Shown piece by piece: positions 32,008-40,316 of a DNA stretch of 64,000 bases. Within the stretch, counting starts at the first letter, position 1. Every line of letters begins with the position of its first letter. The DNA lies in contig DASREE010000016.1 in NCBI GenBank assembly GCA_035652235.1, forward strand, positions 28,527-92,526, written 5' to 3'. A program made the position numbers and the translations under genes. The notes beneath the pieces are model-generated. The model was not told where the DNA came from. It worked only from the letters and a program-made list of their open reading frames with translations, and searched no databases. This stretch comes from PALSA-612 sp035652235. GTDB taxonomy: Bacteria; Actinomycetota; Thermoleophilia; Gaiellales; Gaiellaceae.

Positions 32008-33405
32008 ATGAAAGCTGCAGAGAGGCTGGCCGGGTTCGCGACCGCGCTCGCGCTCGCGGACGTGCCGGCGGACGTCGCGGAGCACGCGAAGCACCACCTG
32101 CTCGACACGCTCGGCTGTGGGCTCGCCGCCCACGCGACCGGGACGGCGACGGAGGGCCGGCAGACGATGGCCGAGCTCGGCGGCGCCGAGCAGGCGACCG
32201 TGATCGGCCTGGCCGAGTCGCTGCCGGCCGCGAACGCCGCCTTCGCGAACGCCATGCTCTGTCACGGGCTCGACTTCGACGACACGCACTCGGACGCCGT
32301 CAGCCACGTCTCGACGGTCACCTGCCCGGCCGCGCTCGCCGTCGGCGAGGCGACCGGAGCGAACGGCGGCGACGTGCTGGCTGCGATCGTGGCCGGGAAC
32401 GAGGTCATCATCCGGCTCGGCGCCGCCGCCTCGAGCCGCTTCCACGCTCGCGGGTTCCACCCGACGGCGATCTGCGGCGTGTTCGGTGCCGCGTGCGCGG
32501 CCGCGCGCCTCGCCGGCCTCGACGCGCGCACGGCAACGAGCGCGCTCGGCATCGCCGGGTCGATGGCCTCCGGCCTGTTCGCCTACCTCGACGAGGGCAC
32601 CGCCACGAAGCCGATCCACCCCGCCTGGGCGGCGCACGGCGGCATCCTCGCCGCACGGCTCGCGGCCGCCGGCGCGGAGGGACCCGCGTCGGTCGTCGAG
32701 GGGAGGTTCGGCCTCTACCACGCCTTCCTCGGCGCCGCTCGCGGCGAGATCGACCTCGACTCGCAGCTCGCCGACCTCGGCTCGCGCTGGGAGACGCCGC
32801 GGATCGCGTACAAGCCGTTCCCGGTCTGCCACTTCATGCACGGCTCGCTCGGCGCGGCCGGCGAGGCGATCGGCTCGCGCACGCTCGCGCCGGACGAGAT
32901 CGACGAGGTCGTCGTCACCGTGCCCGAGGAGGGCGTGTCGCTCGTGCTCGAGCCCGCCGGCCAGAAGATCGCCCCCCGCTCCGAGTACGAGGGGAAGTTC
33001 TCGCTCCAGTACTCGGTCGCGTCGATGCTCGTCCGCGGCCACGTGTCGGTGTCCGACTTCACCGACGAGGCGATCGCCGACCCGGCCGTGCTCGCCGTGG
33101 CGGCGAAGGTGCGCTACGAGACGCGCGACTACCCGACCTACCCGCAGGCCTTCCCGGGCGGCGTGCGCGTGCGGCTCGCCGACGGCTCGACGCTCGAGCG
33201 CGACTTCCCGTACCAGAAGGGCGGCCCCGAGAACCCGATGTCGGAGGAGGAGGTGCGTGAGAAGTTCCGCGCGAACGCCCTGCTCGCCCTGCCCGCCTCC
33301 TCCGTGGACGCGCTCGAGGACGCCATCCTCCGCCTCGAGTCGCAGGCGGACCTGTCGGCGGCGCTCGCACCCGTGCGGGCGGTTGCAGAGCGGGTGGCAG
33401 CATGA
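32008..33405 (+). CDS. MmgE/PrpD family protein
   Basis: The 465-residue protein fits MmgE/PrpD: an all-helical domain with HHLLDTLGCGLAAHATGTAT near residue 32, CHGLDFDDTHSDAVSHVSTV near residue 85 and GRFGLYHAFLG near residue 235, and a second domain with YKPFPVCHFMHG near residue 270. Known members are 2-methylcitrate dehydratase, cis-aconitate decarboxylase (itaconate synthase) and iminodisuccinate epimerase. With MaoC and CitE neighbours a C5- or C4-dicarboxylate substrate is likely. AAAGGAG precedes the ATG; its stop overlaps the next start (ATGA). Confidence 0.9.
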   Translation: MKAAERLAGFATALALADVPADVAEHAKHHLLDTLGCGLAAHATGTATEGRQTMAELGGAEQATVIGLAESLPAANAAFANAMLCHGLDFDDTHSDAVSHVSTVTCPAALAVGEATGANGGDVLAAIVAGNEVIIRLGAAASSRFHARGFHPTAICGVFGAACAAARLAGLDARTATSALGIAGSMASGLFAYLDEGTATKPIHPAWAAHGGILAARLAAAGAEGPASVVEGRFGLYHAFLGAARGEIDLDSQLADLGSRWETPRIAYKPFPVCHFMHGSLGAAGEAIGSRTLAPDEIDEVVVTVPEEGVSLVLEPAGQKIAPRSEYEGKFSLQYSVASMLVRGHVSVSDFTDEAIADPAVLAVAAKVRYETRDYPTYPQAFPGGVRVRLADGSTLERDFPYQKGGPENPMSEEEVREKFRANALLALPASSVDALEDAILRLESQADLSAALAPVRAVAERVAA

Positions 33406-34580
33406 GCGTCGCCGAGCTCTCCGCCGAGCAGCAGGAGATCGTCGCCACCGTCCGCGAGTTCGTCGACCGCGACGTCGTCCCGGTCGCCTCCGAGCTCGAG
33501 CACCGGGACGAGTTCCCCGAGTCGCTCGTCCAGACGATGCGGGAGCTCGGCCTGTTCGGGACGACGATCCCCGAGGCCTACGGCGGCCTCGGCCTCGGCA
33601 TCGACACCTATGCGTTGATCCAGATGGAGCTCTCGCGCGGCTGGCCGACGCTGTCGGGGGTCATGAACGGCTCCTTCATCGCGGCGACGATGATCGCCCT
33701 GCACGGCACCGAAGAGCAGCGGCGCAGGCACCTGCCGCGCCTGGCGAGCGGCGAGATCCGCGCCGCCTTCTCGATGACCGAGCCGCACGCCGGCTCGGAC
33801 GTGCAGGCGATCCGAACGACGGCGGTCCGGGCAGGCGACGACTACGTCCTGACCGGCCAGAAGATGTGGGTGACGAACGGCTGGCGCTCGGGGCTCATCG
33901 CCGTGCTGGCCAAGACCGACCCGGAGGCGGTGCCGGCGCACACGGGCATGACGGGCTTCCTCGTCGAGAAGGAGCCCGAGACCGAGCCGCCGGGGCTGAC
34001 GATCCCGATGCCGGGCCTGAAGAAGCTGGGCTACAAGGGTGTCGAGTCGACCGAGCTCGTCTTCGACGGCTTCCGGACGCCGGCGTCGAGCATCCTCGGC
34101 GGCGAGGCCGGGCTCGGACAGGGCTTCAAGTACTTCATGAGCGGCATCGAGGCGGGGCGCGTGAACGTCGCCGCCCGCGGCGCCGGCCTGGCGCGGGCGG
34201 CGCTCGACGACGCGCTCCGCTACGCGAAGGAGCGCGAGGCGTTCGGCAAGCCGATCGGGCAGCACCAGGCGGTGCAGCTCATGCTCGCGAAGATGGCGAC
34301 GCGGGCGGAGGCGGCGCGGCTGCTCGTCCTCGAGGCCGCGCGCGCGAAGGCCCGCGGCGAGCGCGCCGACCTGGAGGCGGGGATGGCGAAGCTGTTCGCC
34401 ACCGAGGCGGCGCAGGAGAACGCGCTCGACTGCATGCGTATCCACGGGGGCTACGGCTACTCGCTCGAGTACCGGCCGGAGCGCTACTACCGCGACGCGC
34501 CCCTCCTGCTCATCGGCGAGGGCTCGAACGAGATCCAGCAGCTGATCATCGCCCGCCGCCTCCTGGAGCGGGCCGGCTGA
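33402..34580 (+). CDS. Acyl-CoA dehydrogenase
   Basis: The 392-residue flavoprotein has the FAD and substrate motifs SMTEPHAGSDVQAIRTTAV near residue 125 and QKMWVTNGWRSG, the LGYKGVESTELVFDGFRTP strand region, and the late RIHGGYGYSLEYRPERYYRD. The catalytic base is present as Glu in IGEGSNEIQQ near residue 372. It oxidises an acyl-CoA to the trans-2-enoyl-CoA with ETF as electron acceptor. Translation is coupled to the PrpD-like gene upstream. Confidence 0.92.
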   Translation: MSVAELSAEQQEIVATVREFVDRDVVPVASELEHRDEFPESLVQTMRELGLFGTTIPEAYGGLGLGIDTYALIQMELSRGWPTLSGVMNGSFIAATMIALHGTEEQRRRHLPRLASGEIRAAFSMTEPHAGSDVQAIRTTAVRAGDDYVLTGQKMWVTNGWRSGLIAVLAKTDPEAVPAHTGMTGFLVEKEPETEPPGLTIPMPGLKKLGYKGVESTELVFDGFRTPASSILGGEAGLGQGFKYFMSGIEAGRVNVAARGAGLARAALDDALRYAKEREAFGKPIGQHQAVQLMLAKMATRAEAARLLVLEAARAKARGERADLEAGMAKLFATEAAQENALDCMRIHGGYGYSLEYRPERYYRDAPLLLIGEGSNEIQQLIIARRLLERAG

Positions 34581-34597
34581 CGTACCCTGCAGGAGAC

Positions 34598-35392
34598 GTG
34601 GCTGCGCCGGCCGGCACCGGGTACCGCCACCTGCTGCTGCGCAGGGATGGTCCCGCCGCGACGATCACGCTCGACCGCCCGGAGAAGCGGAACGCGCTCT
34701 CGCTCGAGCTGATGCAGGAGCTGATCGCGGCGCTCGGGGAGCTCGCCCCCGACCGCAGCGTCCGCGCGATCGTCGTCGAGGGCGCCGGGCCCGCCTTCTC
34801 GGCCGGGCACGATCTGAGCGAGATGGTCGGCCGCGAGCCGGCCTTCTACGAGCAGCTGTTCCAGGTTTGCACGGAGCTGATGGAGCAGGTCCACCGCGTG
34901 CCGCAGCCCGTGATCGCGAAGGTGCACGCCGTCGCCACCGCCGCCGGCTGCCAGCTCGTCGCCTCGTGCGACCTCGCCGTCGCGGCCGAGGAGGCGCGCT
35001 TCGCGACCCCGGGCGTGAAGATCGGGCTGTTCTGCTCGACGCCGATGGTGCCGCTCTCGCGGGCGATCGGGCGCAAGCGCGCGCTGCAGATGCTCCTGAC
35101 GGGCGAGCCGATCGACGCGCGCACGGCGGCCGACTGGGGGCTCGTGAACCTGGTCGTGCCCGCCTCGGAGCTGGACGCGGCGGTCGCGCGTCTCGTCGAG
35201 GCGATCACCCGCTCGAGCCCGCTCACGATCGGCATCGGCAAGGAGGCGTTCTACCGCCAGGCAGACCTGGACGAGCACGGCGCCTACGAGCTGACGAAGA
35301 GGGTGATGGCGGCAAACGCCGCCACGGGCGACGCGCAGGAGGGCATGTGCGCCTTCCTCGACAAGCGCCCGCCCGAGTGGACCGGCTCGTAG
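34598..35392 (+). CDS. Crotonase-fold protein (ECHDC3-like enoyl-CoA hydratase homologue)
   Basis: The 264-residue protein has the crotonase CoA-binding site (AFSAGHDLSEMVG near residue 70; AAGCQLVASCDLAVAAEE near residue 117). The two catalytic Glu of enoyl-CoA hydratase are replaced: GCQLV has Gln where hydratases have Glu, and FATPGVKIGLFCSTPMVPL has Gly in the PE-x-LG site. FATPG-LFCSTP is the pattern of the ECHDC3 group, whose reaction is not settled. GTG 34598 is chosen for the preceding GCAGGAG. It is the last gene of the CitE operon. Confidence 0.87.
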   Translation: MAAPAGTGYRHLLLRRDGPAATITLDRPEKRNALSLELMQELIAALGELAPDRSVRAIVVEGAGPAFSAGHDLSEMVGREPAFYEQLFQVCTELMEQVHRVPQPVIAKVHAVATAAGCQLVASCDLAVAAEEARFATPGVKIGLFCSTPMVPLSRAIGRKRALQMLLTGEPIDARTAADWGLVNLVVPASELDAAVARLVEAITRSSPLTIGIGKEAFYRQADLDEHGAYELTKRVMAANAATGDAQEGMCAFLDKRPPEWTGS

Positions 35393-35498
35393 CTGGAACA
35401 GGCGGGCGGACGACGGCGCGCCCGACGAGAGGCGCGCGGAGCGTCCGGGCGCAGGGCCGGGTGCGCCGGTCGGCCCGGGCAGGCTTCCGCCCCGCCCG

Positions 35499-35879
35499 TC
35501 AGCGCGCGCGGATCTCCGGGTCCGACTCGGCCGGCGCTCCGTAGGCGAAGATGAGCGCGTCAGCGTCCGAGTCGTTCTGCCACGTGAAGGGCGTCCCCGG
35601 CTCGACGACGACGAGCGTCCCGCGCGGCGCCTCGTGCCGCTCGGGCGGATCGCCGACCATCAGCGCGGGCGTCCCCTCGACGACGACGAACACCTCCTCC
35701 TGGCGGCGCTCGACGTGCAGCCTCCCGGTCGCGCCCGGCGGGTAGCGCCACAGGTGCGCCCGCGAGTGGCGAAGCTTTGCGTGCAGCGGCAGCTCGACGA
35801 TTCGGCGGAGCGGCTCGTCGGGCCGCCAGCTCGGCGGCCGGAACTCCTGCTGCTCGGGGCGGAGGATGGTGATCGCCAT
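35499..35879 (-). CDS. Cupin-domain protein
   Basis: The 126-residue single-cupin protein has the first cupin motif in GRLHVERRQEEVFVVVEG near residue 55 (His, Glu, Glu) and the second in PRGTLVVVEPGTPFTWQND near residue 90, where the usual His is replaced by Trp. Single cupins bind metals and small acids as isomerases, dioxygenases or sensors. It stands alone, convergent with the crotonase gene, and diverges from the EamA transporter. Function unknown. Confidence 0.82.
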   Translation of the reverse strand: MAITILRPEQQEFRPPSWRPDEPLRRIVELPLHAKLRHSRAHLWRYPPGATGRLHVERRQEEVFVVVEGTPALMVGDPPERHEAPRGTLVVVEPGTPFTWQNDSDADALIFAYGAPAESDPEIRAR

Positions 35880-36084
35880 GGCGACCCGATCATCGCGCGT
35901 CCGGCCGCGGCGCGCAATCCGATCGCGCGCGGACGGCGAAGAGGGGGGTGAGGGAGGCGGTCCGTCGAGTGCCCTCGCCGTCCGGGATCGCCGGTCCGCG
36001 GGGGAACCACGCTTCCCCCGCGGGCTCCCTCCCCGCCGCCTCCCGTCCGCACCTCGTGAAGGGCGGCGCGCAGCCGGCGAAGAT

Positions 36085-36957
36085 GTGCGCGTGCTGGCAG
36101 TCCTGTTCGCGGCGCTCGCCGGCGTCCTCTTCGGCCTCCTCTCCGTCACCGTCCGCATCGCCCTCCGGCGGGGCGACCCGGAGGTGGGCGCGCTCGTCGT
36201 CGCCGCGGTCGGCTTCGCCGTCTCCCTCGTCGTCGCCGCGCTCGGCGGCGACTTCTCGCGCTTCCACGCACGCGACCTGTGGCCGTTCCTGCTCGTCGGG
36301 CTGCTCGTGCCGGGCGCCTCGCAGATCTTCTTCATCCAGTCGATCCGCCTCGCCGGCGCGGCCCGCGCGGGGATCGTCATCGGCGGCGCGCCGCTCGGCT
36401 CGGCGCTCCTTGCCATCCTCTTCCTCGGCGAGCCGCTGCGCGCCGCGCTCGCCGGCGGCACCGTCCTCGTCGTCGCGGGCGGCGCCGCGCTCGCCGCCGA
36501 GCGTGCCCGGCCGGCCGAGTTCAGGACGCTCGGCCTCGCCGCTGCGCTGCTCTGCGCCGCGCTGTTCGGCGTGCGCGACAACCTCGTCCGCGCGGCCGCC
36601 AGGGACAGCCACCCGCCCGCGCTCCTCGCGACCGCCGTCTCGCTCCTCGGTGCGTGCGTGATCGTCTTCGGCTACCTGGTCACCGTCCGGCGCGCGCACC
36701 TGCGCCGCTTCTACCGGCCCGCGCTCGTCGCGTTCGCGCCCTCCGGGCTGACGCTCGGCCTCGCCTACACGTGCCTCGTCGAGGGGCTCGACCGCGGCCG
36801 CGTGACGGTGGTGGCGCCGCTGAACGCGACGCAGTCGCTGTGGAGCGTCGTCATCGCCGCGGCCGTGCTCGGGCGCAGCGAGCTCGTCGGCCGGCGGACG
36901 CTGCTCGCCGGCCTGCTCGTCGTCGCGGGCGGAGCCCTCGTCGGCGCGGCGCGCTGA
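36085..36957 (+). CDS. EamA/DMT-family transporter
   Basis: The 290-residue protein is built of two EamA repeats with about ten membrane helices (AVLFAALAGVLFGLLSVTVR at the start, LLVPGASQIFFIQSIRLAG near residue 80, and the matching VAPLNATQSLWSVVIAAAV near residue 245). Such carriers export or exchange metabolites such as amino acids. GTG 36085 or GTG 36091 could be the start; both precede the first helix and neither has a strong ribosome site. The gene ends 15 bp before the convergent dehydrogenase gene. Confidence 0.85.
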   Translation: MRVLAVLFAALAGVLFGLLSVTVRIALRRGDPEVGALVVAAVGFAVSLVVAALGGDFSRFHARDLWPFLLVGLLVPGASQIFFIQSIRLAGAARAGIVIGGAPLGSALLAILFLGEPLRAALAGGTVLVVAGGAALAAERARPAEFRTLGLAAALLCAALFGVRDNLVRAAARDSHPPALLATAVSLLGACVIVFGYLVTVRRAHLRRFYRPALVAFAPSGLTLGLAYTCLVEGLDRGRVTVVAPLNATQSLWSVVIAAAVLGRSELVGRRTLLAGLLVVAGGALVGAAR

Positions 36958-36972
36958 GCGGCGCGGCGGCCC

Positions 36973-38022
36973 TCAGCCTGAGGCGGCCGCCCGCCGTGCG
37001 ACGGCGTCGCCGACCTCGCGCGTCGTCGCGGTGCCCCCGACGTCGCGCGTCCGCGGCCCCTCGGCGCAGACGGCCTCGAGCGCGGACATGAGCGCCGCCG
37101 CCGCGTCGTGCTCGCCCAGCTGCTCGAGCATGAGCGCGGCGCTCCAGATCGCCCCGATCGGATTGGCCACGCCGCGGCCGGCGATGTCCGGGGCCGACCC
37201 GTGCACCGGCTCGAACAGGCCGGGGACGGACGCGTCCGGCGCGAGGTTCGCGCTGGCCGCCATGCCCATCCCGCCCTGGACGGCAGCGGCCAGGTCGGTG
37301 AGGATGTCCGCGAACAGGTTGGAGGCGACGACGACGTCGAGGCTCCCGGGGTCGCGCACCAGACGCGCGGCGAGCGCGTCGACGAGCACTCGCTCGACGC
37401 GCACGCCGGGAAAGTCGGCGGCCACCTCGTCGACCACCTCGTCCCAGAGCACGTAGCCGTACCGGGACGCGTTCGACTTCGTCGCGCTCGTCAGCACTCC
37501 CCGCCGCTCCGCGGCGCGCTCGAAGGCGAAGCGGACGACGCGCTCGACCCCGCCGCGCGTGAAGACGCTCGTCTCGAGCGCCACCTCCGAGCCGAGGCCC
37601 CGGTGGGCGCGGCCGCCCACGCCCGCGTACTCGCCCTCGGTGTTCTCGCGCACGAACAGCATGTCCACGTCGGCCGGCCCGCGCCCGGCGAGCGGGCAGG
37701 GGATCCCCGGCAGGAGCCGCGCCGGCCGCACGTTCGCCCACAGGTCGAGACGCTGGCGGACGGGCAGGATGAGGCCCCAGAGCGACACGTGGTCGGGAAC
37801 GGATGGGTCGCCGACCGCGCCCATGAGGACGGCGTCGTGCGCGCGCAAGACGTCGAGCGCGTCGGCCGGCATCATCTCGCCGTGCTCGTGGTAGTAGGCC
37901 GAGCCCCACGGGAGCTCCGTCCACTCCAGGCCGAGGCCGAGCGCGTCCACCGCCCTGCGCGCCTCGGCGACCACCTCCGGGCCGACGCCGTCACCGGCGA
38001 GCAGCGCGACCCGGTGGCTCAC
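36973..38022 (-). CDS. Isopropylmalate/isocitrate dehydrogenase family, tartrate dehydrogenase-like (TtuC type)
   Basis: The 349-residue protein has the family NAD and metal motifs: ALLAGDGVGPEVVAEARR at the N-terminus, LWANVRPARLLPGIPCPL near residue 95, VRENTEGEYAGVGGR near residue 130 and VVASNLFADILTDLAAAVQG near residue 235 with the metal Asp pair. ELPWGSAYYHEHGEMMP near residue 32 is typical of the tartrate dehydrogenase/decarboxylase branch (D-malate and tartrate oxidation). GTG 38020-38022 is used. TTGTACAC (38079-38086), a GT..AC half-palindrome, lies in the upstream region and may be a regulator site. Confidence 0.85.
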   Translation of the reverse strand: MSHRVALLAGDGVGPEVVAEARRAVDALGLGLEWTELPWGSAYYHEHGEMMPADALDVLRAHDAVLMGAVGDPSVPDHVSLWGLILPVRQRLDLWANVRPARLLPGIPCPLAGRGPADVDMLFVRENTEGEYAGVGGRAHRGLGSEVALETSVFTRGGVERVVRFAFERAAERRGVLTSATKSNASRYGYVLWDEVVDEVAADFPGVRVERVLVDALAARLVRDPGSLDVVVASNLFADILTDLAAAVQGGMGMAASANLAPDASVPGLFEPVHGSAPDIAGRGVANPIGAIWSAALMLEQLGEHDAAAALMSALEAVCAEGPRTRDVGGTATTREVGDAVARRAAASG

Positions 38023-38230
38023 CGCCGCCTCGGGCGCTCGGAGGTCACGGTCGCATCGCTCCCCGCCACGTGGGCCTGTTGTACACGAGGCGGGAAGGAC
38101 GCGCGGCGAGAGCCGCGCGGACGCGCCCAGGCGCCCGCGACCCCGCCCGGCTGGTTGTCCTCCCACCATGGGGCTACCTCCCCGCGTTCGGAGGAGCTCG
38201 ACGCCACCGGCAAGCGCGGCGCCGACGTCT

Positions 38231-38246
38231 GGCATAACGTTGTGCC
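38231..38246. promoter_or_regulatory. Inverted repeat GGCATAACGTTGTGCC
   Basis: Two 8-nt arms with one mismatch lie 60 bp before the acyl-CoA dehydrogenase start and 209 bp from the divergent tartrate-dehydrogenase-like start. The length and AACGTT centre suit a dimeric repressor site. No regulator gene is adjacent. Confidence 0.4.
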
Positions 38247-38305
38247 GTGACCCCTGAGGCGAAGCGACTCGTGCGGCAGGTGCGCCGAGGCGAAGGCGGC
38301 AGGCC

Positions 38306-39478
38306 GTGAGCGGCTTCGGCTTCGCGCTCCCCGAGGAGCTCGGCGAGATCCGGGTCGCCGTGCGCGAGCTGTGCGAGCGTTTCCCGGGCGAGTACTGGCG
38401 TGGGCTCGAGCCGGACCGCTACCCGGAGGAGTTCGTGCAGGCGCTGACCGAGAACGGGTGGCTGGCGGCGCTCATCCCCGAGGAGTACGGCGGCGCCGGG
38501 CTCGGCCTGACGGCGGCGAGCGTGATCCTCGAGGAGGTCAACGCCTCCGGCTGCAACTCGGGCGCCTGCCACGCGCAGATGTACACGATGGGCACGATCC
38601 TGCGGCACGGCTCGGAGGAGCAGAAACGTCGCTACCTGCCGCGGATCGCCTCCGGCGAGCTGCGCCTGCAGGCGTTCGGCGTCACCGAGCCGACGGTCGG
38701 CTCGGACACCACGTCGATCCAGACGACCGCCGAGCGCACGGACGGCGGCTACGTCGTCCGCGGCCAGAAGATCTGGACCTCCCGCGCGCTGCACTCGGAC
38801 CTGATGCTGCTCCTTGCCCGGACGACGCCGGCCGACCAGGTCGAGCGGCGCACGGAGGGCCTGTCGGCGTTCGTCGTCGACATGAAGCAGGCGCTCGCAG
38901 CGGGGACGATGACGATCCGGCCGATCCGGACGCTCATGAACCACGCCACGACCGAGGTGTTCCTGGACGGGGTCGAGGTGCCGGCGGACGCGCTCGTCGG
39001 CGAGGAGGGCAAGGGTTTCCGCTACATCCTCGACGGCATGAACGCCGAGCGGATCCTGATCGCAGCCGAGTGCATCGGCGACGGCCGCTGGTTCGTGCGC
39101 AAGGCCTCCGCCTACGCGTCGGAGCGCGTCGTCTTCGGACGGCCGATCGGGCAGAACCAGGGGGTGCAATTCCCGATCGCGCGCGCGCACGCCGCGATCG
39201 AGGCGGCCGACCTGATGCGCTACAAGGCGGCGTGGCTGTTCGAGCAGGGACTGCCGTGCGGTCCGGAGGCGAACATGGCGAAGCTGCTCGCCTCGGAGGC
39301 GTCCTGGCAGGCGGCGAACGCCTGCCTGGACACGTACGGCGGCTTCGGCTTCGCGGAGGAGTACGACGTCGAGCGGAAGTTCCGCGAGACGCGGCTGTAC
39401 TCGGTCGCTCCCGTCTCGAACAACCTCGTGCTCGCCTACCTGGGCCAGCACGTGCTCGGCATGCCCCGCTCGTACTGA
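38306..39478 (+). CDS. Acyl-CoA dehydrogenase family protein without the usual catalytic Glu
   Basis: The 390-residue protein has the ACAD fold (FGVTEPTVGSDTTSIQTTAE near residue 125, GQKIWTSRALHSDLMLLL near residue 155, DTYGGFGFAEEYDVERKFRE near residue 345). At the C-terminal site where most members have EGT-x-E with the catalytic Glu, it reads SVAPVSNNLVLAYLGQHVLG, with Pro at that place. Either the base is elsewhere, as in the isovaleryl-type enzymes, or the reaction differs. GTG 38306 is the family-consistent start. It stands alone between the tartrate-dehydrogenase-like gene and a toxin-antitoxin pair. Confidence 0.88.
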   Translation: MSGFGFALPEELGEIRVAVRELCERFPGEYWRGLEPDRYPEEFVQALTENGWLAALIPEEYGGAGLGLTAASVILEEVNASGCNSGACHAQMYTMGTILRHGSEEQKRRYLPRIASGELRLQAFGVTEPTVGSDTTSIQTTAERTDGGYVVRGQKIWTSRALHSDLMLLLARTTPADQVERRTEGLSAFVVDMKQALAAGTMTIRPIRTLMNHATTEVFLDGVEVPADALVGEEGKGFRYILDGMNAERILIAAECIGDGRWFVRKASAYASERVVFGRPIGQNQGVQFPIARAHAAIEAADLMRYKAAWLFEQGLPCGPEANMAKLLASEASWQAANACLDTYGGFGFAEEYDVERKFRETRLYSVAPVSNNLVLAYLGQHVLGMPRSY

Positions 39479-39547
39479 GCGCCGGGAAGCCCGCCCAGCC
39501 AGCCTTGTGCCCTTCGCGACCGCGTCCGTCGGCACCTCGGGGTGGAT

Positions 39548-39565
39548 GCATCTTGATGCTATGGT
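39548..39565 (+). promoter_or_regulatory. Antitoxin-toxin promoter: operator GCATCTTGATGC next to -10 TATGGT
   Basis: GCATC-TT-GATGC (39548-39559) is a perfect inverted repeat directly before TATGGT (39560-39565), which lies six nt before GTG 39572. This is the expected arrangement for an autoregulated ribbon-helix-helix antitoxin with a leaderless mRNA. Confidence 0.6.
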
Positions 39566-39571
39566 GCGGAT

Positions 39572-39802
39572 GTGGCGAAGGCGCGAACGACGCTGACGAT
39601 CGACGAAGAGGTGCTTCGAGCGGTCAAGGTACGGAGCGCGCGCACCGGCAAGCGCGACAGCGAAGTGATCGAGGAGGCGCTGCGGCGCGAGCTCGGCTTC
39701 GACCTGCTGGAGCGCCTCTGGCAACGCAACGACCTGAGCGAAGCACGGGCGGCTGCGCTGGCCGTCGAGGCCCAGCACCGGACGCGTCGGCGCCGGCGCT
39801 GA
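39572..39802 (+). CDS. Ribbon-helix-helix antitoxin (VapB/CopG type)
   Basis: The 76-residue basic protein begins MAKARTTLTIDEEVLRAVKV, the beta-strand of an RHH domain, followed by RSARTGKRDSEVIEEALRRE. The acidic middle (LLERLWQRNDLSEARA) should wrap the toxin. It ends one base before the toxin's GTG, so the pair is co-translated. It probably represses its own promoter through the GCATC-TT-GATGC repeat. Confidence 0.85.
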   Translation: MAKARTTLTIDEEVLRAVKVRSARTGKRDSEVIEEALRRELGFDLLERLWQRNDLSEARAAALAVEAQHRTRRRRR

Positions 39803-40210
39803 GTGCGCGCCGTCCTCGACCCGAACATCCTCATCGCCGCCCTGCTCGCGCCGGCCGGCGCACCCGCGCAGCTGCTCGGCCGCTGGCTTGCCGGCGCGTT
39901 CGAGCTCGTCGTCTGCGACGAGCTGCTCGCCGAGCTCGAGCGCGCGCTCGCCTACCCCAAGCTTCGCCGGCACGTGCGCGCAGACGAGGCGGGCGAGCTC
40001 ATCGCTCTGCCTCGCGGCGCTTGCATCGTCGCTCCCGATCCGCGCAGCCCCCCACGCCGCTCCGCCGACCCGGGCGACGACTACCTGCTCGCCCTCGCCG
40101 AGCAGGAGCACGCCGTCCTCGTCTCCGGCGACCAGCACCTGCTTGCCCTCGCCGGCGAGCTCCCGATTCAGACCGCCCGCGCCTTCCTCGACCAGCTCGC
40201 AGGCGGGTAG
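39803..40210 (+). CDS. PIN-domain toxin (VapC-like ribonuclease)
   Basis: The 135-residue protein begins MRAVLDPNILIAALL, giving the first acidic residue of the PIN site (Asp-x-Asn), followed by ELLAELERALAYPKL with Glu and DPGDDYLLALAEQ near residue 90 with the late Asp pair. PIN toxins cleave RNA with Mg2+ and are held by the partner antitoxin. The sequence matches the group with DPN at the start (PIN_3/COG1569). It begins directly after the antitoxin stop. Confidence 0.85.
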   Translation: MRAVLDPNILIAALLAPAGAPAQLLGRWLAGAFELVVCDELLAELERALAYPKLRRHVRADEAGELIALPRGACIVAPDPRSPPRRSADPGDDYLLALAEQEHAVLVSGDQHLLALAGELPIQTARAFLDQLAGG

Positions 40211-40316
40211 AAGCCCTTCGTACACGCTCAGGTGGTGGGTCTCCCGGAGCCCTGTCGACGCCCGACGCCTCTAGGCTCCTCTGGACGGCTCGATCGCGAG
40301 GCCGCTCGGTGATCCA

